DNA from: Uranotaenia lowii
Taxonomy: Eukaryota; Arthropoda; Insecta; Diptera; Culicidae
Assembly (NCBI RefSeq): GCF_029784155.1
Contig: NC_073693.1
Location: forward strand, 150,042,843 to 150,106,842
Length of the DNA: 64,000 bases
Reading direction: 5' to 3'
Notes under the pieces: model-generated
Told to the model about the DNA's origin: nothing
What the model saw: the letters and a program-made list of their open reading frames with translations, nothing else
Databases searched by the model: none
In this document: in pieces, positions 12,649 to 24,277 of the stretch
How positions within the stretch are numbered: the stretch's first letter is position 1
How the letters are laid out: each line of letters opens with the position of its first letter
Made by a program: the position numbers and the translations under genes

Positions 12649-12801
12649 GAATTATTTCACAAAGATAATACAGCTTTCTGAGTACTGATCCTAAATTATT
12701 TTTTTAACACAGGAAAATAAAACTACGCATTAACAATATATTTTATGGTTTCTGAATCTGGGGGGAAGTTCGATTGTGTGTTACACGAATTATTACACGA
12801 T

Positions 12802-15800
12802 TCAATCGTCGAAGTCTTTTTCATCTATTACGCGTTCTTGAACCAAATGCTCTGGAAGATCGCATCCGCGGTAACTGTTGTTGCTGATTGCCTTCAAAAG
12901 CAACTTCTGCCATTGTTTATCGGCACTCAAAAGATGTGGACTACCAAAAATTACCAAAAGTGCCCGGGCACGCGATATCGCTACGTTAAGGCGTTTAGGA
13001 CTTGCAACAAAGCCGAGTGCGTGTTGTTGATCCGACAACAATTGTGATTTAGAAGTACGTACGGTTGAGATTAGAATGACCATCCGCTCCTGCCCCTGAA
13101 ATTCTTCAACACTACCGATTTTCGGTTTCAGTAGGTTACCTTCGTCCAAGATGCGACGTATCGTTTTTGCCTGTTGCTGATACGGGGTAATGATCCCAAT
13201 TTGCTCTGGACGAACTTGCTTTTTGTACAGTTTGAGGAGAAAATTAAAAACGCTTTTCGCTTCCGATGGATTGAACCAAGAAGGGCTTTCAGGTGTTTGT
13301 TTGTTAACTCCATTTACACCCCAAAATATGAATCCGTTGGTTGCATTTTGATCCGATGGTTCTTGTAAAATGTCACTTATACTAGCGAGAAATTCCGCTT
13401 CTGTACTGCCTTGCGGATGAACCCGAGCTATCAGCGAATTTTCATAAAACAACTCGCTGTAAAGGTTCAGTATGCAGGGCAATGAGCGATAGTTGTAACG
13501 CAGCTTGGTCACCAATCTAGGATTGTACCCTCCGGTTCTCGGGAAACGGGTTTTATCAGCCTTGTAAAGGGTTGATTCCATAAGACGCACCAGCATTGAA
13601 GTACCAAATCCACGATCAGCCGCATGTGAGCTCATTACAACCGGACCCAACTGCATGGGATCCCCAGCAAGTACAACTGTGCCACAATTTTTACTTATGA
13701 AAGTCATCGGAATGAGGGTTTCAGTTTCCAAACATTGGCCGGCTTCGTCTATGATCACATGGGTAAAATGGTTTCTTGGAAATCGGAAGTGCATAAGTGT
13801 TCCTAATGTGACACATGTTCCAATAGTGATTCTGTGTCTACCGAGATGTTTCAGTTGGAGGCGGTGCATCAAACCTGACTCTGTTATAATCACTTCACCT
13901 TTCACTGTCCTCTCAGAGGCAATGTCCACCGTCCCACAGTACGGTGCAAGATGTTCTGGAACCAACTCCTGCTCAATATAATTTAAACCAACTATCCGGA
14001 TAAACTCTCCAGGTTTAAGAACTTTGCTATCAATTAGTCGTTCAGTAATGAGATTAGCAGAACTATTTGAAGGAGTTCCTACCATAATTCTACTGCCAGG
14101 AGACATTCTAACGATTTGGTGAATCAACTCTATGATGGTCATAGTTTTTCCTGTTCCAGGTGGCCCGAAAATAACATACGGTAACGGCCTGGCTTCCGAG
14201 CGGAGAATATTCTTTACCGCGTCTTTTTGAATTTCATTTAAATTCGGGTTATACCATGGAAATTCATTGTCAAAATCAGTAGTCACCAAGTTACCATTAT
14301 TGTTTATCTTCAAATCCATCCATGGTTCACGTAAAACTGTCTTGGACGGGAACAAATAATCCATACCCATAGCGCTCGTTACGCAATTGATGGCGTGATG
14401 CTGCTTTTGGAATGCACCCCGTGTAGGTTGGAAAATAATTTTGTAATCTTCCCCATTGTATTTCTCGTGGAAATGTTCGCTGAATTTCACCAGAATACGG
14501 TGCTTCATCACTTTATGTACAAATGCACCATTCCCAGTTTCGCCGGGATTTATCCATGGAGTAGTTGCTATCAGTTTATCGCCCGGAATTAATGAAGGGC
14601 GTGATTCGCCAATATTTTCTATACGTAAAGCCATGTAATTGTCTTCACGTGTAAAATGTGCTCGGTCCATGTTAAACCTGGTAATCGAAACTTCGCACTG
14701 AACATCCTCCATCCACAGAAAGGTTTTAAGAAGCGGTTTATAATTTTCGGGACATAACGATTTTTGGAGGCATCGTTGAGTTTGATCAAGCTCTTCATCA
14801 ATCAAGTTTCTATTGGAGGCTGGATTCAGAAGTATCTGCTTTAGATCGTCAGGAACATGGTAGCCACCTGGAAATAAAATTAATTTAATAGGATATTTTT
14901 GCAGCTTTGTAAATCCTACAAAATCTCACCAATTTTAATGTCAATGAAGTTCGCCGTTTTTGAAATCCTCTGGCCTGGTGTTACCTCTCCGCCAGACTTG
15001 TATACATTCCAGGCAGCCAACTTTTGCCGTCCAGCTGCTGAGCGCGCGACTGAAGTTCCCTCATTGTTAATCGCAACATTCAAGGTTTCGTCATCTCCTA
15101 CTTTAATGGTGAAACACCTGGCAATTTTGAAACCACCGCCGAAAGACCACATAAAAACTTCCTTACTGATGCCAAAATTGTTGGCAGTGATCTCAAAACT
15201 ATAAATGATCGAGTCTCCTGCCTTCAAAATGTACGATTCATTGGTTGATTTCGGTATCAACAGTCGAAGTTGCGAAGTTTGTTTGTTTGACATAAATGTT
15301 GACCTCAGAATTTTATGTTGCTGTTCAGCAGTATTCTTTATAGTTACTTCAACTTTTAGTTTTTCTTTAAGATTATTCAATTTTACCTCTAGGTTATCGG
15401 TTATCTTTATTCCTCGTTTATCTTCGAAGAAATCAACATCGTACTTCGATTTAAAATCGTCCGCTTTGTTTTCCAACTGTCGTGGGGCCGCTTTTTCGGT
15501 CAACACTTTGATACAGCGATAAGTAAGCTTTGCATTTTCGACGGCTTCAAAAGCCACCCGATCGCCTGGGCCTGGAATCTGTGCCGTTTCACAGGCATCT
15601 GCTAGGAATAAAAACACCCCATCGTCGGTTTTGATTTCACCACCTTCAGAATCGGCTTTGGTTACTAAACCCGTGCCTCGTACAATCTGTGTGGGAGTGA
15701 TACCACGAACTTCCAATATACTTCCCCGCATATCGAAATATTTTTCATCGTTCTGAACGACACAATCCAACACAACAAAATCACCCATCTCCGGAATGAA

Positions 15801-16505
15801 TGTCAGTTTAACGTTGTCCATTTCGATTGAATGCTCGCCCTGATCGGTTTCCACTGTCAAAAGTCCAAGACGTTTCGCAATCACAGTTCCTTGTTCGCTG
15901 CGTTGGGTCGAGCTAAAATATGTGGGACTGATTCCAGCCAAAGTTTGTGTATCCTAAAAAAATATAATTACGATTTAAAGCAGCTGTTATCTGACCATCA
16001 TCAAGTTGTTTACCTCTTCCTTAGCTTTCACTGAATTTGGTTTTTCATCTCCCCATATCTCACCAAGAATTTCCTCCAGCTTAACAATTTTTGGGTGATC
16101 ATCATCTGAGGTCTTGTAAGCGAGAAATGATATCTTTACGCCTTCTTCCAACTGATGGTGAAAAGAACAGGCTTGTAAAACTTTTTTATCGACGCACATG
16201 GTATTGTCGATAATGATGTAATTAGCTTCAACCCTTGTTACGTATCCTTAGAACATAAATAATCATATATTGATCGTACATTGATTTTTATTGTAAATAA
16301 TACCTGTTGTTTGAAAGCAATTAGTAGGTTTCACTGTTTCCGTTTGCAATTCGTCTTCTAGGCGTTTAGCTTCTCTGCCATCATCCACTTCGTCATCGTC
16401 ATCCAGCTGCGCTTGAAGACGTTTTATTTTGTCTTCATCCGTCTCTTTCGATCCACTAATAGTGGTCACGAGCCCGTACATCATCTTTCCTACTAGTCGA
16501 AACAT
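12802..16505 (-). CDS. armi: Armitage-type (MOV10/MOV10L1) SF1 RNA helicase of small-RNA pathways
   Basis: Four minus-strand exons: 16505-16304, 16246-16014, 15953-14930, 14867-12802; 3525 nt, 1174 aa, with phases agreeing at all three introns. Armitage is a cytoplasmic 5'-3' RNA helicase of the UPF1-like SF1 group that acts in primary piRNA biogenesis and RISC assembly. The C-terminal half holds Walker A GPPGTGKT (about 721-728), Walker B DEAG (about 860-863), motif III GDPMQLGP (about 888-895), YNYRS, a motif V stretch EEFQGQE, and motif VI NVAISRAR, all intact. The N-terminal part has Asp/Glu-rich and OB-like segments. ATG at 16505 is preferred because the frame upstream lacks another ATG. 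Separation from MOV10 proper rests on the insect-like N-terminus MFRLVGKMM and is less certain. Confidence 0.92.
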
Positions 16506-16549
16506 TTTGTACGTAATCACTCACTTTGCAATTAAAAAAGTCTATGTTG

Positions 16550-16555
16550 TTTATT
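16550..16555 (-). terminator. Poly(A) signal of bHLH-zipper gene, inside the armi upstream region
   Basis: AATAAA on the minus strand lies 38 nt after the bHLH stop codon and 45 nt before the armi ATG. Confidence 0.5.
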
Positions 16556-16592
16556 AATTTATGACACTTTTTCACTACAGTGATTGTTGTTG

Positions 16593-19500
16593 CTAATTCT
16601 GGCCGAAGAATTTATCCATCGATTCGTACTGCCAATCCGTTTCCTTAATATGGCTAAGTTCTTTTCTCAAATTTTGCAACCTTTTGACGTGATTCTCCAA
16701 CTGCAAATTGTTCTCACACATTTCAACATATAGATAGAATTTGACCCTCACGATACCCTGCTTGGTGGGTGCCAGCTGTTGGTCGATTTTCGGCTGTGGA
16801 ACATAAAATATGACAGAATTTAGAAAGATGAGTGCCTAAATTAAATGGGAATTTTTATTATTATTCTAATGGATTTGAAAGACGTCTATGGAACTGTGAA
16901 TGACGCAGTGTTTAATGAAAACCTTACTTAAATAGATACCTATGACAATTTATAAGAACGGAACAATTCCTCCCCAATGGTTTTTTGCCTACATGCTGTT
17001 ATCGAAAATAAAAAACAAAATATTAAAATTGTTTCAACTGATACGATATAGTTGGAAGCAATACTCACATTTATCTTTGTCTGAAAAATTAAATCAAGAT
17101 TAACCTGAAAAAAAATCTACAATTACGAGCCCAAATTAAAAATCTTCTGAGGTATTTTTTTTGGGGCAAAAATAAAATCCCTTAATAACCTACTATGCTA
17201 AGACATTACCGCTAATTTATGTTGAAGTATCACATTTTCATTCTTGATAGCCACCAACAGATCACCGTTGCGGCGCAGGGCGCAAACCTCTTGTTTGAGC
17301 TCTTTGACGAAATCGACAGTTTCTTTTAGGATAGTTCCCTTGTTGACTCGTCCATCTTTGCTGCTTATGTCGCTTCGAGAATCGTCCAAATTTCTCGGTA
17401 GCAATGTCCCAAGTTCCTTGATTTTATCATTAATATTGAACCGACGGCGACGTTCGACTATTCGAAACCAAAACGAAAATAATATAGAAAAAAAAGCTTT
17501 TTCATAACAACTTGCTTTACTTATAAAATATTGACTGTCAATGTCGAATCCATAGAATCAATAAATCGGTTTATGCACATTAGACGAAGTTACCTTTTTT
17601 ATACTCTTCTCGGATTGTTTTCCTTACCACTTGCAACAATCTTACCAAATATTTTGTTTGGATCCTAATAGCGTCTGTGCTAGAAAAGGGCCAACATATC
17701 GCAGGGATCCTAATGCAATAATGATAAATATGGAATATTTTTTAGATGTCTGGCTTTACAAGGGCTACATCAATCAATCTATAACACGATAAATACAAGG
17801 ATTAAATGGTATTGTTTGATTCATCAATCATGCTGGCGCAAATAATTGTTACGAAGTGGTAGATAGTCCAAAAAAATTTAATGTATTAAAAGCTGTATTC
17901 GTCAATAACTTATTTACCTATTAATAATAATATAGCTGAATGCTTAAATCTACCTACCGGTGCAATTCAGTCAATTCAGTGTTCTCAATCTGCTGGAGTT
18001 CACTTAGGTAAGTATATCTATAAAGTTTAATGTAAGCAAAAATGATTGTTGATCACATCATATAACAGTAGCGTTTAATTGAATTATTCTACTTTATTCA
18101 CTTTAATAGAAGAATGTTCGCGGAAAAGTAATCAAATTTTTCAATAATTCTAGCTTAACATTTAAAAAGGGCGAAACAGCCAAATGTAAACAAATCGAGT
18201 TAACGGTCATTCCGGATGCACGCGGTTGCACTTTACCTATCAAACGCGGTTTCATCTTAAAATCACTTAAAACTTTCAAAAAATTGATAAAATTCAATTG
18301 GGCGAAACTTCCTGTTGATGCATTTTCGTTGGAACGTGAAGTTACGCCTATTCAAAATGGAGTGAATTTTTCTATTCGTGTAGGGCCAATAGGCGTAACT
18401 GAGTTGACCGTGTGTGACAAAACGGCCAAATTAGTTTTTGCGTGTAGGACGAATGGGCGAAACTTCAAAACCAAAACAAAAACGGCCGATCAATTGGGCG
18501 AAACTTGCAGACGTAACTTAAAACGAAAACAATAAAAGGGCGAAACTCGAAAATCTCTGAAATTGAGTGAAAAAAGTTAAAGTTCTTGATAACCATCGAA
18601 CAATTAGTGAATATAATGCACATTTTTTGATTTTGTTGAACAAAAAGTGGTCGATTTTTCAAATAGGATTTGAATAGGTGTTCCGAATTTTCAAACGCGT
18701 TTTTCTCGTTTCGAGCTAACTCAGGGAGATGGCATCCCTATCCTTTGTCATTGAATTTGACAACCATCAAAATTACGGGCCCACGATTTTGTGGGCCCAT
18801 AACAAACCTGACATTTTGCTGTCAAGGACCCGAACTAAATGTCAAATGCTAGAGAAGTATGGTTGATAGCACACTAACACATCAATCATTCTGATTCCTC
18901 ATTGGTTGAAATTTTGACTTTTGAGACTTCGTACTGCTTTGAGAGGAAAACACCATAAACGTCTCTCCCGATGGATAGAAAAAAAAAGAAAAAGATTCTT
19001 GTTCGAAAGAAGAACTAGATTGCCACCTCCCTGAGCTAACTGCTAGTTTCGCCCTTATGAAATGTTACGCTAGAATTTCACATTAATTTAAGTATAAAAC
19101 ATGTGCTTATAGGAAAAAAATATTAGATAACCAAAATCAATCAATAGTGTTTCCAAGGACATTTACTTTTTCCGAGAAATTAAAAGCACGCTGTTATTCT
19201 TCCCTAAACGATGTTGAGCAATAATTTAAAGCTAAGAGCAATAACCAAAACTCAATTCGTTTAAGACATAGATATGTATTTGTTACCTAAAAGTATTGGT
19301 TAAAAATCCTAAGATAAGAAGAAAAGATAACAATAAGATTCGATGGACATTGGCTTCTCGTAGAGTTATAGTGAGTTAGTTTATTAATTATTCTTTTGGG
19401 AAAAGCTTACCAGGCAAGACCAGGCATAGAAGATGATCGTGCAACACCTTACAGACCTTAAAGACATGGTTCATGTCACATGGAAAAGGATTACATAGAT

Positions 19501-19736
19501 CACACACAATTTTTGATTTTCTTAGACTCCTTTTCTCTTGAACTAGTTTTACAAAATTCATTGGGAAGGAATAAGTTCTAAAATATAATGGTAAAATCAA
19601 CCATATACTGCTTCAAAATAAAGCTATCCAATAGGTAATAACAATTATTCTATTTAAAGTCGTATATACATATGAAAATTTGTATGTAGTTAATACTTAC
19701 CAGTGTTTCCTTAGGCGTCAATTCGTTACCAGACAT
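16593..19736 (-). CDS. MITF/TFE-like bHLH leucine-zipper transcription factor (model partly incomplete)
   Basis: Exons recovered on the minus strand: 19736-19701 ([12 protein letters not shown], donor GTAAGT), 17679-17594, 17457-17210, probably 17104-17069, and 16793-16593 ending in TAG. The basic/first helix [16 protein letters not shown] is the hallmark of the MITF/TFEB/TFE3/TFEC family, followed by a loop, [16 protein letters not shown] (helix 2) and a long heptad region ending in the last exon. These factors bind E-box/CLEAR-type sites as dimers in the nucleus. Phases agree from exon 17679 to the stop, but the first exon ends in phase 0 while exon 17679 needs phase 2, so at least one exon between 17680 and 19700 is missing from this model. 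The basic region (REEYKKVERRRR) differs from the KKDNHNLIERRRR of vertebrate MITF, so this may be a divergent paralogue. Confidence 0.75.
18147..19076. mobile_element. Inverted-repeat element with GGGCGAAAC motif, in bHLH intron
   Basis: Two termini of about 32 bp are inverted copies: ATTCTAGC, then TAACATTT, then AAGGGCGAAAC with one- and three-base variable gaps (18147-18178 and 19045-19076). GGGCGAAAC recurs inside at about 18300, 18450, 18497 and 18538. A second inverted repeat, GGGCCCACGATTTTGTGGGC, sits near 18777. No transposase frame. A target duplication could not be identified. Confidence 0.65.
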
Positions 19737-20412
19737 AATTTCCCCTGTAAATTTGTGTTCAAAACCCGAGATTCTATGTATGGTATGATAGATTCAATTC
19801 CGCTTTGATTTCTGTACAAGATATTAATAGTAAATCTAGTAAATAGTACACAATTTTACGAAACCACCGAATTTTCAATATTTTTTTTTAATAAACACGT
19901 TGTTTCTGGAGTGCTCCATCAAAGAACATTCATAGGATGCGGTAAGAATGAAATTGTTGACTCATCTGTTTTCAAAGGCTCCAGCTTTTTGACACATTTG
20001 TTCGAGCGAATTCACGAGCGAATGCCCGCGCGCGCACGGAGAAGGGGTTTTGTCAAAGTGACCGAAAATATTGTACAACTCGGAAATGAAAATATTAAAT
20101 TTTAATATAAACATAATTATAGATTTCTGCACACAAAAAAAAAACATAGTAAAATTACTAAATCCGTGGTTTAAATGAACAACACGCAACCATATTTTTG
20201 AGTCAATAATGTTTTGTTCTTGAAAATACTACACGCATAGTAATTTGACCATGGTATCCGCTTGTTTCTCTGACGATAATAAGCTGGAATAAATAAAAAA
20301 AAAAAATAATGACCCACAATGATATCTTGTTGAGGAATGCAATTAATAAAATCCAATGAATAAAATTTAGCAACCGCGAGATATTTCTATATCTAAAACA
20401 AACGCTTTGTCT
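19737..20412. other. Region upstream of the bHLH gene
   Basis: AT-rich; the bHLH 5' UTR begins here. A TTTACAG just before the ATG (about 19747-19753) could be an acceptor of a non-coding first exon. Nothing else recognisable. Confidence 0.4.
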
Positions 20413-20420
20413 GTTGTGCG

Positions 20421-21982
20421 CAGAGGTGCCAGGTCGTATTGTCAAAAATCAGGACACCACGAAGGAAAAAATTAGGATTTTTCAGGACACCACAAAATTG
20501 GTGAAAATAACATGCAGTTTTGCTTAAATTGCATAACTAAAGGCGAAATTTAGGTGCTGAAGACGCCTCGAATTATGCAACTGAAGCGAGAATGACTGGC
20601 TGGCGTGTAGTTAATATCGAAAAACACCATTTTAATATCATTTGAACCGAAGATTACCACTGGTTAATTCCCGCATGAATCAGTATCATAAAACTACCGT
20701 TCCTGTAATCTTTTTCCCGAGACACCATAAAGATTACTCTAATAGTATTGGATTATAAATGGACGATTACATAAATAGTATTGGAATCGTTTGGACACAC
20801 GTAACGATACAGTGAACGGGTTGTTAAGTAGAGTTATGATTAAAAGAAGATTATTTTTTTCGAACCATTCGATCATACGTGTTATCTTTTTTTAATGATT
20901 CACCTATAAAACGATGACGATACAGCATATCTTCATTCAACGATAAAAAGATTTATGGGTTTTTGTTAATTTCTCATAATTTTAATTCCATTTTCGGAAA
21001 CAAGGAAAAAGATTTTCTTCATTTCAATGCATTTATTTTATTTTTAATAATTGAGTAACATACTTTTCATCGTATCCTGATGGTCAGATATTTTCTGGAT
21101 GTTGTGTGTAAGCGTATGCATTCATACCCATGGGTGTTGCTTGCAATGATCGTTTTTTTACCATCTCGAGGAAGTGGCCGCTCGATCGTTGGTACCATCA
21201 TGTGGCTGCCGTTTTTTTTTTGCTGCTGCTGCACTATCGGCTGATTCACACTGCTGCTACGGTAGTGCTGCTTCCCGCTGCTTTCGGTAGCAGGGTTCAA
21301 TTCCTCCGAACCTTGCGAAAACCTATTGAAATCTTTCGCGGAACAAAATGAATTTTATGCGATTTAAATTACCTCTACGCTTGCCCTGTTGTGATCCTCG
21401 GCTTGAAATTGGATCCAAAAATAACACTCTCCATACACACGAGACCTTTTAAATCTTATCTGAAATAAATCTGACCGCGTGTTCTATGACAGCAGAAAAA
21501 TTGGAGCGTGTTGCAAAAATACGCAGCTTATCTTGAAAACCATTAATTGTATCTTTCAGAAATATTTTTTTATCATTTCGAAGCGTTGCAAAAATAATCA
21601 ATATGTTTTTCAGAATATTAATCGTATCTTCCAGAAATAATATTCTATCCGTTCTAGCAACAGCACATCGAGCAAAGACGCATCTGGGAACGTTACTATT
21701 AATGTAATCAGAAAAGAATAATACGGAAGATTCATAGTATCATATTAACCTATGCGGGAAACTGGTTAAAATATTTTACTAAAGATTTGCTGTATGATCT
21801 CATCATTTAACAATAAATTTAGTTAGAATTTAGATGTTTTTTTTTTATAAAATCAGGACAAATCAGGACGTTTTAAGATCCATTTTTTTTAAATCAGGGC
21901 AATTCAAGCGTTTTTGAAAAATCAGGACAGCCTCTCGAAAATCAGGCCAAATCTTGAAAAATCAGGACACCTGAAACCCCTG
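20421..21982. mobile_element. hAT-superfamily non-autonomous element
   Basis: Ends are CAGAGGTGCCAGGT (20421) and, inverted, CAGGGGTTTCAGGT (ending 21982), the CAGNGGT form of hAT termini. Flanks GTTGTGCG (20413-20420) and GTTATGCG (21983-21990) differ at one base and fit an 8-bp target duplication. Subterminal AATCAGGACA repeats occur at both ends, in inverted orientation. No transposase frame in 1.56 kb. Confidence 0.8.
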
Positions 21983-22135
21983 GTTATGCGTTTGAGTCAC
22001 AGCTAACCAATGCCGATCCAAATTTAAAGTGAATATTGATTTCATCACTCAATTTGAAAGTCTGTAAAATCTGGGCACTCTGAATGAAAATCAGGGCAAA
22101 ATCTAATAGCTTTGTTCAATCGTTGGTAGGGATTG

Positions 22136-22333
22136 CCCTGTCAGGAACGTTTGCTCAATCCGGCCGATTGCAAAACAGACATGGCGGCACTCGAATTCTA
22201 GCGGTAAGAATTCGATCCATTTTCGGTTCGATTCCATCAGCCTGCTCTCGATGAACAAAACTAAACACGAGCAATTTTCGATCGCCATGTATGTTTTGCA
22301 ATCGGCCCGATTGAGCAAACGTTCCTGGCAGGG
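22136..22333. repeat. Inverted repeat with 51-bp arms
   Basis: Arms 22136-22186 and 22283-22333 pair without gaps and with few mismatches (outer end CCCTGNCAGGAACGTTTG, inner end ACATGGCG). The 96-bp spacer has no frame. A neighbouring stretch (22340-22370, GTTTCGACCAGACTTCATTG) recurs inverted at 23582-23610, indicating a wider repeat family. Confidence 0.75.
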
Positions 22334-22436
22334 TACGTTTCGACCAGACTTCATTGAACAGACTTATCATCGGCCTCACGACGAGGCGAGTTTCTCATAG
22401 CTGCATCTCGCTTACAAACCTGCAAACCTCCTGCTT

Positions 22437-22524
22437 AAAAGTTTGCTCTTTACTCTTACATAGATTTCCGTAGGAATGACAGCTAATGGAGTGAAGGCTA
22501 TTGCTTTCTCTGTTTAACACATGG
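22437..22524 (+). repeat. Direct repeat upstream of RNR2, copy 1
   Basis: TTGCTCTTTACTCTTACA, then TAATGGAGTGAAGGCT and GTTTAACACA recur in the same order at 23880-23951, with a 20-bp indel. The second copy lies about 330 bp upstream of the RNR2 start codon. Confidence 0.6.
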
Positions 22525-22689
22525 GAAATTGTATACCGAGATTAAGAGCGCGCTCACGCCTTCTGCGGTGATGCCGGATGCACCTTCATCAGAGAAGGTA
22601 GTGAAGCTGACTGAGCGTGGCATTTTGGTGAGTGGAGGGCGAGGCGAGGGTACATGGACACTAGACCGCTGCAAGTTTTGTATGTAAAT

Positions 22690-22742
22690 TTCAATTTTTT
22701 TTTTTTTTAATTTGCTTGTCCCGCTAGGGGACGGCTGAGAAA
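22690..22742 (-). mobile_element. LINE 3' tail fragment
   Basis: A T run (about 22693-22708) followed by AATTTGCTTGTCCCGCTAGG is the inverse of the 3' end of the LINE at 1777-2139. Only the tail is recognisable. Confidence 0.6.
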
Positions 22743-23879
22743 ATTTCAAATTTATAAATTTTTGCACCTTCCATGAATTTTTCCGTTTGTTTTGATCACT
22801 GAAAATAGCAATATTAAATTAGGAAGCGATTCATTGAGTCCTGAATTAGCGCAACGTGTTTTACTGTAGAGTAAAAAATCACGAAAAACTGCTTTACATA
22901 GCCGAGTTTGTTGATTTATATAACCTTTGCAAAAATGTTTCATGAAATTATTGAAAGCCCTAGAAAGCAAAGACTGCCATTTTTAGAAGTGTTCAATTTT
23001 CAATGGATTCAGATTTTTTATTTTAAAATTATTATAATTTTTTCCTGAATTACTTAGCTTCTCTGTTGGCAAAAAAATGAATCATAAGAATAGGCAAACC
23101 CAATTATTAAAGACAAAATGCATTTCAAGCTTATTTGAATTTTCTGGGTGAAATTATAAATGCAAAAAATTTTCTACCATAAAAATTCCCATACAAAATT
23201 GAAACGCGTTGCGCTTATTCAGGAATCAACTAAATCATCTCAAATTTTACACTAATTTGGTGATCCAAAATTCATCGAAAAAAAAAAAACATATGGATGG
23301 GAGCAAAGTCAATTTTTGCAGCGGTCTAATGGACACCACTCGAATCAAAATAAACAAACTGCGTGCGGGTGAAAACGACAGCCACGACAACACGACGCAC
23401 CACAAGACGCAAATTACCAGGAAACGATAATTTCGTTTTTTGGGGCGCCAAGTTCAAGCTATGAACTTCATTTTGGAAACCCCAAAATCAAGAAAGCTGA
23501 CTGAACTTTGTTTTGGTGCATTGGCGTTCTTAATTTTGGGTTGTTTATGTTCTGTGTGCACGCATATTCATATAAATAAGACTGTTCAATGAGGTCTGGT
23601 CGAAATAGGTCGTAACAGGTAAAAATGGATTGACAGTTGATCATGTCTTTTTTTCAATTGACATCGATGGATTCCTACCAGGTCAAAACGGACGATACGA
23701 ATCCTCCTGCCGAGCGGGAATGGTTTGGACCGTTTGGACATACTTAAACTTGCTTCATTGAACTGACTGACCTGACTAGTTTTGACCAAAACATTGGCTC
23801 ATTCAACAACTACCAGTAGAAACCGATTTCTATCTACGATTGAACGAAGCTAATTAGGCTTGGGGCCTGTTAAAAAGAA

Positions 23880-23951
23880 TAAAGCTTGCTCTTTACTCTT
23901 ACACAGCTTAATGGAGTGAAGGCTGTTGCTTTCTTAGTTTAACACACTGGG
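23880..23951 (+). repeat. Direct repeat upstream of RNR2, copy 2
   Basis: See copy at 22437-22524. This copy abuts the region carrying the E2F-like sites. Confidence 0.6.
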
Positions 23952-24035
23952 ATTGCGAGCGCGCCCATCGCCCATATGTTATCTCTGTCGTTCTGACTTG
24001 GAAATTCTCTCATTTTCCGTAAATATTTGCCGCGT

Positions 24036-24044
24036 TTGGCGCCT
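24036..24044 (+). promoter_or_regulatory. E2F-like site (TTTGGCGCC)
   Basis: A match to the E2F/DP consensus TTTSSCGC, about 240 bp upstream of the RNR2 start codon. RNR small-subunit genes are S-phase genes regulated by E2F in animals. A weaker TTCTGGCGGG follows at 24054-24063. Confidence 0.55.
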
Positions 24045-24086
24045 TTTGTCGGTTCTGGCGGGTTCCCGTTTTTCCTTTCCCTTCTA

Positions 24087-24098
24087 TTTTCGCGGGAA
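24087..24098 (+). promoter_or_regulatory. E2F-like site (TTTTCGCGGGAA)
   Basis: A palindrome-like E2F consensus match readable from both strands, about 115 bp upstream of the TATA box. Confidence 0.6.
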
Positions 24099-24203
24099 TT
24101 TTCGTAAAGAGGTGGGCTTTACTAGCGATTTAGCCGCCCATCGGACTCATTCTGTGTTCCGTTTTAGTGCAGTGAAGGTTGGCTATTGCCTCCGCTCGAG
24201 ATT

Positions 24204-24211
24204 TATATAAA
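24204..24211 (+). promoter_or_regulatory. TATA box of RNR2
   Basis: TATATAAA, 67-74 bp upstream of the ATG at 24278. This would place the transcription start near 24232-24238 (TTTTCATCAT), leaving a 5' UTR of about 40 nt. Confidence 0.55.
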
Positions 24212-24277
24212 ACTAGTTGAAGTGATCCTTTTTTCATCATATCCTATAACTCCCGAAACAGTTCTTGCAAAAAAAAA

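Noticed and set aside
19388..19600. Minus-strand frame with Cys pairs (CDLCNPFPC) before a GTAAGC donor, considered as a missing bHLH exon
   Set aside because: Its acceptor phase does not fit the first exon (phase 0) and the sequence has no MITF-family similarity. It remains possible as an alternative exon but is not supported.
23953..24210. Plus-strand frame of 85 codons over the RNR2 promoter
   Set aside because: It overlaps the E2F-like sites and TATA box and has no homologue; chance frame in GC-richer promoter DNA.
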